A DNA stretch of 20,380 nt from Bacteroidota bacterium. Its GTDB lineage: Bacteria > Bacteroidota > Bacteroidia > JACCXN01. The notes below the pieces were generated by a model. The model saw only the letters and a list, made by a program, of their open reading frames with translations, had not been told where the DNA came from and did no database searches. The stretch covers positions 1 through 20,380 of the forward strand of contig CANHPJ010000006.1 in NCBI GenBank assembly GCA_947462515.1. Direction: 5' to 3'. A program made the translations under genes and the position numbers. Shown here piece by piece: positions 1-5,674 of this stretch (position 1 is the first letter of the stretch; each line of letters begins with the position of its first letter).

Positions 1-453
1 CACTCTTCCTGTATTACAGGAGATATTTTTGGTTCATGCAGATGTGATTGTGGTCCACAATTGCAACGAGCTATGGAAATTATTGAAAAGGAAGGTAAAG
101 GGGTAATTGTTTATATGAACCAAGAGGGTAGAGGAATAGGTCTTATTAACAAGTTAAAAGCTTATAAGCTACAAGAACAAGGTATGGACACTGTGGAAGC
201 CAACTTGGAATTAGGATTTAAAATGGACGAGCGAGATTATGGCATTGGAGCTCAAATTATTAGAGAACTTGGAATAAGTAAAATAAAGTTGCTCAGTAAT
301 AATCCTGTAAAACGTTCAGGATTAATTGGTTACGGACTGGAGATAGTTGAGAATATTGCTATTGAAATACCATCCAATAAGCATAATATAAATTATTTAG
401 AAACAAAAAAGACCAAAATGGGTCATAATTTAAAGTTAGACTCAAGGGAATGA
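1..453 (+). CDS. ribA: GTP cyclohydrolase II, C-terminal part (5' truncated by window edge; probably RibBA or RibA)
   Basis: GTP cyclohydrolase II opens the GTP ring to start riboflavin synthesis. The frame is open from base 1, so the gene begins outside the window; the TTG at 61 is internal. The first codons read HSSCITGDIFGSCRCDCG, which carries the three zinc cysteines of the family (fragment residues 4, 15 and 17). An additional Cys at residue 13 precedes the RCDC motif. Next come the GTP-binding loop NQEGRGIGL, the catalytic segment DERDYGIGAQI, SNNPVKRSGL, and the family-typical ending LETKKTKMGH. The catalytic domain is therefore intact from the zinc site onward. In Bacteroidota this domain is usually fused behind DHBP synthase (RibB), but the fusion cannot be seen here. 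A strong terminator starts 27 bp after the stop codon. The next gene is convergent. Confidence 0.96.
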   Translation, partial: HSSCITGDIFGSCRCDCGPQLQRAMEIIEKEGKGVIVYMNQEGRGIGLINKLKAYKLQEQGMDTVEANLELGFKMDERDYGIGAQIIRELGISKIKLLSNNPVKRSGLIGYGLEIVENIAIEIPSNKHNINYLETKKTKMGHNLKLDSRE

Positions 454-480
454 TCCTTTAACCTAAAAAGTAATAAACAT

Positions 481-512
481 AAATCCGGAGCCTATTAAGC
501 TTCGGATTTTTT
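481..512 (+). terminator. Intrinsic terminator of ribA, overlapping the 3' end of the convergent DUF1456 gene
   Basis: The arms AAATCCGGAGC (481-491) and GCTTCGGATTT (499-509) form an 11-bp stem with a 7-nt loop, followed by a T run to 512. The one imperfect pair is G488 with T502. In a + strand RNA it is a tolerated G-U wobble; in a - strand RNA it would be a C-A mismatch. The polarity therefore fits termination of ribA. The right arm doubles as the last codons (KKSEA, stop) of the gene on the other strand. Confidence 0.85.
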
Positions 513-740
513 GTCTTTATCAATTTTAGGACCTCTCTTATAAATAACTAATCCATTTAAAAAATTTCTTAATACCTGATCGCCACAAGGTTTAAAATTT
601 GGATGATCATCGCTTCTGAAAAAGGCACTAAGTTCTGTTTTTGTGGTTTTAAAATTAACCAATTTCAATATTTCTACAATATCATCATCTCTCAATTGTA
701 AAGCTACTCTCAATTTTTTTAATACATCGTTATTGCTCAT
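495..740 (-). CDS. Single-domain DUF1456 (YehS-like) protein
   Basis: This 81-residue protein matches the DUF1456 pattern: an N-terminal NDVLKKLRVALQLRDDDIVEIL segment, then FFRSDDHPNFKPCGDQVLRNFLNGLVIYKRG. The E. coli homologue YehS has two such repeats in about 156 residues; here there is one repeat plus a charged tail (residues 71-81). The family has no established biochemical function, and its helical repeats are sometimes suggested to bind nucleic acid or protein. The ATG lies 2 bp after the stop of the upstream IDI-like gene, so the two are probably co-transcribed. Its stop codon lies inside the ribA terminator hairpin. No signal peptide or membrane segment is visible, so it is probably cytoplasmic. 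Confidence 0.85.
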   Translation of the reverse strand: MSNNDVLKKLRVALQLRDDDIVEILKLVNFKTTKTELSAFFRSDDHPNFKPCGDQVLRNFLNGLVIYKRGPKIDKDKKSEA

Positions 741-742
741 GA

Positions 743-1303
743 CTATATAAAGTTAAAATTGCTATCCTGTATAGCTGATTTATCAAAGTTCTTTTTTGAA
801 AAATTTTCCATATCAATAATGGTAAGATATAATAAAGGGGAATAATTACCAGGTGATTCTTTTATCATTTTTTTTAATAGCTCTAAACTAACATATTCCC
901 ATTCAGAAGCTTCATTTTTATTTATTTTGGGTTTGCCTGCATAAATACCAAAAAAAACCTCTATGTATTTTTTATCAAAAAAATTATGCTCGGTCTCTGA
1001 TTCGTGAACATAATCAAAGGCCTTTATCAATTGACAATCAAATCCCATTTCTTCTTTTAACCTCCTATGCGCCGCATCAATACAATTCTCATCAATAGTA
1101 GGGTAACTCGAACAAATAGACCACATTCCCGGATAGGTTTGCTTGTTTAATGCCCGTTTTTGAAGTAATAATTCCTGATCTTTGTTGAAAACAAATACAG
1201 AAAAAGCCCGGTGAAGAACTCCATTAAGCAAAGCATCTTTTTTGGACAATTTCCCAAGTGGGAGGTTATTTTTATTTACTGCAATAACTTGTTCGCTGAG
1301 CAT
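743..1303 (-). CDS. Isopentenyl-diphosphate isomerase-like Nudix protein with degenerate active site
   Basis: The 186-residue protein follows the type I IDI (Nudix fold) layout throughout: LHRAFSVFVFN (30-40), LLLQKRALNKQTYPGMW (45-61), the Nudix helix RRLKEEMGF, and EWEYVSLELL near the C-terminus. Family members interconvert IPP and DMAPP using a catalytic Cys in a motif such as CGHP or CCSHP, His and Glu metal ligands, and a catalytic Glu. Here that motif reads CSSYP (64-68), one residue shorter from the conserved Trp. The catalytic Cys position becomes Ser and the His ligand becomes Tyr. The earlier His ligand (E. coli His25) is absent, because no His occurs before residue 31. The usual ExE before the VF strand reads KKYIEVFF. 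It is therefore an IDI homologue that may have lost isomerase activity or gained another Nudix activity. A Lys/Asn-rich tail follows residue 165. The downstream DUF1456 gene starts 2 bp later. Confidence 0.75.
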   Translation of the reverse strand: MLSEQVIAVNKNNLPLGKLSKKDALLNGVLHRAFSVFVFNKDQELLLQKRALNKQTYPGMWSICSSYPTIDENCIDAAHRRLKEEMGFDCQLIKAFDYVHESETEHNFFDKKYIEVFFGIYAGKPKINKNEASEWEYVSLELLKKMIKESPGNYSPLLYLTIIDMENFSKKNFDKSAIQDSNFNFI

Positions 1304-1432
1304 AATGTAAATATAAAGAATATTTAAGTTTTGCTTTTAATTTTTAATAACTGTTTTATATATTATCTGTTTCAAATAAACATCAATGTAATTTATTGGT
1401 TTTATATCGATCAAAAACTGCAATTTATAAAA

Positions 1433-1488
1433 AAACCGCCCGCTTTATTAATATTCATTTAAAATGAAACCAATAAAGCAGGCGGTTT
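1433..1488 (-). terminator. Intrinsic terminator of the glycoside hydrolase gene (17-bp stem with a nested hairpin)
   Basis: The arms AAACCGCCCGCTTTATT (1433-1449) and AATAAAGCAGGCGGTTT (1472-1488) pair over 17 bp. The single discordant pair (C1441 with A1480 on +) becomes a G-U wobble in the - strand RNA, so the structure is fully paired only in that orientation. Beyond 1433 the - strand continues with a run of T. It begins 19 bp after the stop of the hydrolase gene. The 22-nt loop contains a second small palindrome, TTCATTT-A-AAATGAA (1454-1468). Confidence 0.88.
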
Positions 1489-1506
1489 AATTAAAACAAC
1501 AAATGG

Positions 1507-4500
1507 CTATTTAACAATAAGTTTTTTTGTTGATTTTTTGTTTGCATCTGAAATATGAACGATATAAATTCCAGCGGCCCACTCTGAAATATTTATGTCC
1601 ATCATATTTTGATTTTCTGAAATGGCTCCCGAATAAATTTCTCTTCCATCCATTGACATAATTTTTAAGGTGAGTGGCGAATTTGTGCTCTCATTCATTT
1701 TAATCCTAACAAAATTGCTAGCCGGGTTTGGCATTATATCAAACATAATCTCACTTTTTATCTCTTCGGTTTCATTTATTTGAGAGATTATAGCAGTTTT
1801 AGCTTGGAGGGTTATTGCTTGTAATTTTACCATTGTTATGGAAACCGGTGGTAAATTCAAAGCCATTGAACTGCCATTTAACCAAACTGTATCAACTTTG
1901 GTATAGGTTGGCTTTGTATCTGCCGATCCTATTCCTTTAAGCTGCCATCTTTCTCCACCAGCAGTGGTTAAATAGTTTGAAAATGAGATATTGGCAGTTT
2001 GCAGACTAGTCTCTTTATTAATTAAAAACAGGTTAAGTTGTTTTGACACATCATCGTAGCTGGCAAAGGATCTTACTTTAGTTGTACCTGATGCAGATAC
2101 CATTTTTTTCAGAATATTGTTACCCCATATTGACAGTGCAGTGCCATTTGGTTGAAAATTACCATCAGATTTTAGTGCATCATATATGTCTGAAGTATTT
2201 GATACATTGTTTACCCATCTTGTATTCCAAAAAATTGCAGCCTCTACACTACTCATTTTCAGGTGTTCACCCAATATTTCAAATGCTGCTAAAGCATGTC
2301 CTAAATCATTCATGTTAACCCATAAACCTGACCAATCGTTCGCGTTAAATTCAGTGGTAATTACCTTTATTCTGCTCTTGTCTGCAGATGGAGCATAACT
2401 ATTTAAATAGCCTATTACGTCTTTAACACCACTTGTAAAATCAGGAGTATTATTCTTGTAATAATCATAACCTCCGCTAAATTTATAAGCAGGATAATTA
2501 CTTATTCCAATAAAATCTATAAAAGGACTAGCGGTTGGTAAAACGGTTTGCCACCAAGACTGACCATCACCATTTGCAATAATTTTAATGCTCGGATCAA
2601 TCGCTTTCATTCGTTTTGAAAAAGCAATCACATCATCCCTATATTGAGTTGCTGTTGCACAACCATTATAACTGCAGTTATAACTTTCATTCCCTATCAT
2701 CCAATATTTAATATTGTAACCTTTAGTAATATTGGCATAACGCACCCATTCTTCTGCGTTTTTGATTACTTGTTCAAGAGTAGGAATTGTACCGCATGAT
2801 GCAGCTTTATAAATAGCATCGTATGGTACTACTATTATTGGCTCACCAGAAATTGTTTTGCTTATGTTAACAAATTCATCAAAATCTAATACAATGGGCT
2901 TAAGTGTTTTATAATCTGTATTGGCAAACCTTGTATCCGAACTTGGCCATTCGCAGCTTCCAGGTCTTGCGAACTGTGGATTAGACTTGTCCCAAGGAGA
3001 AATTGACCAAAGGTAATTATCTGCTTTTTCTCCTCCAGGGTACCTTAAAAATTTAGCGCCCATATTTTTTAATGAGCTGGAAGTACTGATTGCCGGATTA
3101 GTGTATCCGCCATCCATAAGATAATCTATATTTATCCCCATGGGTTTTTTTGATACATCGTTTATTATACTGCCTGAATTGACAGCAACCAAATTCACGG
3201 TGCCTCCTGATTCTTTGGTAGAAACACCTGTATATGAGGTTGAACCGGTATTACCTGATGTATTGGTGGTAGTATCGGTTGGTGTTGTATTTGATATAAT
3301 AGTTGGAGAAAGCTTAACAAGAGTTATAGAAACGGCCGGAAGGTTTAGCGACAAAGCCTTATTCGTGGTTTTTTCAGTGCTTATCAATTTCCATGTAGGA
3401 TTAGTATCACTCGATCCGGTGCCTTTGAATTCCCATTTTTCACCTGAGGCATCGGCCAAATAGTTTGTTAATGCGATATTCGCAGTTTGAGCTGTCGTTT
3501 CCTTATTTATAATAAATAAATTCAACTTTTTAGTGACAGCATCATAGCTGGCAAAAGATCTTACTTTTGAAGTACTGGTTGTTGCCACTAAATTTTTCAA
3601 CAAGTTATTACCCCATATAGATAAGGCCATGCCATTTGGCTGAAGGTTTCCGTCTTTTTTCAAAGCATCATATATATCGGTTGTATTTGAGACATTGTTT
3701 ATCCACCTTGTATTCCAAAAAAGACTAGCTTCAACTTTCTTGTTTTTTAGGTGCTCTCCCATAATCTCAAAACAGGCTAATGCATGCCCTAGGTTATTTT
3801 GACTTACCCAATAGCCTGAAAAATCTTTTGAATTGAACTCAGTGGTTATTATTTTTAGCCTACTTCTATCTATAAGAGGTGCGTAAAGATTAATATAATT
3901 CACAGTATTTTTAACTATAGAAGTAAAATCCGGCACATTATTTTTATAATAATCATAACCTCCACTAAACTTATAAACCGGATAATTATTTAATCCAATA
4001 TAATCTATATGTGCCGAAGCAGTAGGTAGGATAGTTTGCCACCAAGATTGCCCGTCTCCGTTAGCAATTATTTTAATGCTTGGATCCACCGCTTTCATTC
4101 TTTTGGAAAATAAAATAATATCATCTCTGTATATTGAGGCCGTTGCGCAGCCATTATAGGTGCAGTTTTTATGACTTTCGTTTCCAATCATCCAATATTT
4201 GATTTTATAACCTTTTGTAATATTGGCATAACGAACCCATTCCTCTGCATTTTTCAAGAGTTGTTCCCTGGTGGGAATGGTTCCACAACTTGCAGGCTTA
4301 TACATGGCATCATAAGCAACTACAATTATTGGTTCACCGCCAACAGTTTTGCTCATTGTCATAAACTCTTCAAAATCTAACATCAATGACTTGGGAGTTT
4401 TGAAATCGGTATTGGCAAACCTAGAGTCGTTTGAAGGCCATTCGCAACTTCCTGGTCTTGAAAATTGCGGACTTATTGAAGACCAAGGTGAAACTGACCA

Positions 4501-4773
4501 TAAATAATTATCGGATGTCTCGCCCCCCGGAAACCTTAAAAACTTGGTCCCCATGGTTTTTAATGCATTTGCAGTGCTAATAGTTGGTTGAATATAACTT
4601 CCATCCATTAAATGATTTACATTTATTCCAACAGGTTTATTTTCAACATTATTAAGTTCAGTATTAACATCAATTGAGATATTATGCTGAGCGTAAACAC
4701 TGGTTGTTGAAACTATCAGCAGGCTAAAAGCATAATTTATCCAGCTGAATTTTTTGAAAAATTCAATTCGCAT
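1507..4773 (-). CDS. Secreted two-unit clan GH-A glycoside hydrolase (alpha-L-arabinofuranosidase-like) with T9SS sorting domain
   Basis: This 1088-residue exported protein starts with a signal peptide (1-29, ending VYAQ). Two complete homologous units follow, about 34-488 and 528-985, joined by a Thr/Ser-rich linker (489-525). Each unit has LR(F/Y)PGGE near its start, WMIGNES (acid/base Glu199 and Glu696), ITTEFN (nucleophile Glu312 and Glu808), FWNTRW, and a C-terminal beta-sandwich part. The two-glutamate arrangement on adjacent strands is that of clan GH-A. The PGGE and IGNE context most resembles GH51-type arabinofuranosidases, but GH30, GH39 or GH79 relatives cannot be excluded. Conserved Cys pairs in both units (for example 110/163 and 204/209 in unit 1) suggest disulfides, fitting an extracytoplasmic site. 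Residues 1005-1088 (MPNPASN, AAGIYIVHI, a Lys-rich end) form a type A T9SS sorting domain, implying secretion or surface attachment. Unit spacing is 496-497 residues. The gene is monocistronic with its own terminator. Confidence 0.87.
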   Translation of the reverse strand: MRIEFFKKFSWINYAFSLLIVSTTSVYAQHNISIDVNTELNNVENKPVGINVNHLMDGSYIQPTISTANALKTMGTKFLRFPGGETSDNYLWSVSPWSSISPQFSRPGSCEWPSNDSRFANTDFKTPKSLMLDFEEFMTMSKTVGGEPIIVVAYDAMYKPASCGTIPTREQLLKNAEEWVRYANITKGYKIKYWMIGNESHKNCTYNGCATASIYRDDIILFSKRMKAVDPSIKIIANGDGQSWWQTILPTASAHIDYIGLNNYPVYKFSGGYDYYKNNVPDFTSIVKNTVNYINLYAPLIDRSRLKIITTEFNSKDFSGYWVSQNNLGHALACFEIMGEHLKNKKVEASLFWNTRWINNVSNTTDIYDALKKDGNLQPNGMALSIWGNNLLKNLVATTSTSKVRSFASYDAVTKKLNLFIINKETTAQTANIALTNYLADASGEKWEFKGTGSSDTNPTWKLISTEKTTNKALSLNLPAVSITLVKLSPTIISNTTPTDTTTNTSGNTGSTSYTGVSTKESGGTVNLVAVNSGSIINDVSKKPMGINIDYLMDGGYTNPAISTSSSLKNMGAKFLRYPGGEKADNYLWSISPWDKSNPQFARPGSCEWPSSDTRFANTDYKTLKPIVLDFDEFVNISKTISGEPIIVVPYDAIYKAASCGTIPTLEQVIKNAEEWVRYANITKGYNIKYWMIGNESYNCSYNGCATATQYRDDVIAFSKRMKAIDPSIKIIANGDGQSWWQTVLPTASPFIDFIGISNYPAYKFSGGYDYYKNNTPDFTSGVKDVIGYLNSYAPSADKSRIKVITTEFNANDWSGLWVNMNDLGHALAAFEILGEHLKMSSVEAAIFWNTRWVNNVSNTSDIYDALKSDGNFQPNGTALSIWGNNILKKMVSASGTTKVRSFASYDDVSKQLNLFLINKETSLQTANISFSNYLTTAGGERWQLKGIGSADTKPTYTKVDTVWLNGSSMALNLPPVSITMVKLQAITLQAKTAIISQINETEEIKSEIMFDIMPNPASNFVRIKMNESTNSPLTLKIMSMDGREIYSGAISENQNMMDINISEWAAGIYIVHISDANKKSTKKLIVK

Positions 4774-5170
4774 AATTTTTGATTTAATTGGATTTAAACT
4801 TTAGTTAATTTATTCTTGATTATAATTTATAGGACTTAATTAAGTGATAAGAGAAACAAGGAAGAATTAATTTTGTTTTGAGATTTATAAATCGGTCGAA
4901 AATAACCATTATATAAAACAGTAAAGTTTCAAGAAAATCAGGAGTTTTTCTAGGCAAGCAAAAAATTAAATTAAACAGCATGTTTTTGTGTCATCTAAGT
5001 ATACTTTAGATGAGATTTTTTTAATCAAAAAATTCTCTACTACTTATAGATTTATTTGTTGTTCTGTTGAGATAAGGATAAATTGGGGAATTTGATTTTT
5101 GTTAATTGTTAAATTATTCATTATCAATAATTAAGAATAAAAATCGGTTATAATCCGGATTGAAAATTTA
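4774..5170. other. 397-bp intergenic region upstream of the hydrolase gene
   Basis: This region separates the DUF4199 stop from the hydrolase start and must hold the hydrolase promoter on the - strand. I found no convincing CAAAnnTA (the reverse of TAnnTTTG) there. On + it contains a TAATTTTG box at 4868-4875 and, at 4991-5022, a hairpin followed by seven T. Near 5151-5161 there is a small AATCCGGATT palindrome just after the DUF4199 stop. No coding sequence is supported. Confidence 0.6.
4991..5022 (+). terminator. Terminator-like dyad on + strand with no known upstream gene (or operator palindrome)
   Basis: TCATCTAA (4991-4998) and TTAGATGA (5006-5013) form a stem that a G-U pair (4999/5005) can extend. 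The loop is TATAC, and the stem is followed by GA and seven T (5016-5022). The centre AAGTATACTT is itself a perfect palindrome. In the - orientation there is no T run. It may end an unannotated + strand transcript, or be a DNA operator for the hydrolase gene. Confidence 0.4.
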
Positions 5171-5668
5171 TTATTTAATCCATCTTTTATGCAATGCCAT
5201 TGAACATAAAATGGAATAAATTATTCCTATGAGTAGGAAACCAAAAAGCGTAGCTTGAAACAAGCTACTTGGGGAGAAAAAATTTTTAGCGGTATTTAAA
5301 TATTGTTCGATTTCAGAGGGACTGTTGTTACGGCTTTTCATTAACAACATGTCTTTATTTATTTTTGAAGCAAAAAAACGAATATCAATCCATTTATAGT
5401 AAATAAAAATAAAAGCACTATATAAGAGGGCATTTAAACCAGAAATTTTTATGCCTACTTTAATTTTTTCGCCGATAGAAGTTCCTACAGTATCATTTTT
5501 GATATATTCTTTCAGTCCAAATAAAATGCCAACAAGTATAAAAAGAAAGTAGGCAAAAAGATAATATTTTCCTAAAACTGTATTTTGAGCATTAGCAATG
5601 AATAAGCTCATTTTCCATATTATGGAAAATGAGCTTATGAAAAGGGCATATTTTAAAACTAGTTTCAA
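5171..5668 (-). CDS. DUF4199 family membrane protein
   Basis: This 165-residue protein of unknown function has about four membrane segments (near 5-25, 36-53, 74-92 and 137-158). The hydrophobic N-terminus VLKYALFISSFSIIWK, the FGLKEYIKN loop and the IGEKIKVGIKISGLNA stretch are characteristic of DUF4199, a family essentially confined to Bacteroidota. The start is TTG at 5668, only 6 bp after the rho stop; a TAA lies two codons further upstream, so no ATG is available before it. The first ATG (Met20) would remove the first membrane segment and lies inside an 18-bp inverted repeat (5602-5638). Translation is probably coupled to rho. No function can be assigned beyond an inner-membrane location. 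Confidence 0.82.
   Translation of the reverse strand: MKLVLKYALFISSFSIIWKMSLFIANAQNTVLGKYYLFAYFLFILVGILFGLKEYIKNDTVGTSIGEKIKVGIKISGLNALLYSAFIFIYYKWIDIRFFASKINKDMLLMKSRNNSPSEIEQYLNTAKNFFSPSSLFQATLFGFLLIGIIYSILCSMALHKRWIK
5602..5638. repeat. Perfect 18-bp inverted repeat with 1-nt centre, inside the DUF4199 coding sequence
   Basis: ATAAGCTCATTTTCCATA (5602-5619), T (5620), TATGGAAAATGAGCTTAT (5621-5638). The arms match in all 18 positions. It spans roughly nucleotides 31-67 of the DUF4199 gene, encodes ISSFSIIWKMSL without breaking the frame, and would form a very stable mRNA hairpin just downstream of the weak TTG start. Confidence 0.95.
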
Positions 5669-5674
5669 AATTTA

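Noticed and set aside
61..453. ribA beginning at TTG 61 as a complete short gene
   Set aside because: The frame is open to base 1 and the upstream codons encode the zinc-binding cysteines, so the gene is cut by the window edge.
3140..3463. A 107-codon + strand open frame inside the hydrolase gene
   Set aside because: It is antisense to the linker and the start of unit 2, with a Val/Thr bias explained by the opposite strand; no family pattern is recognisable.
1507..4773. Assembly duplication as the cause of the two hydrolase units
   Set aside because: The copies differ at many positions and contain small indels, and the linker and T9SS tail are unique, so an ancient duplication fits better.
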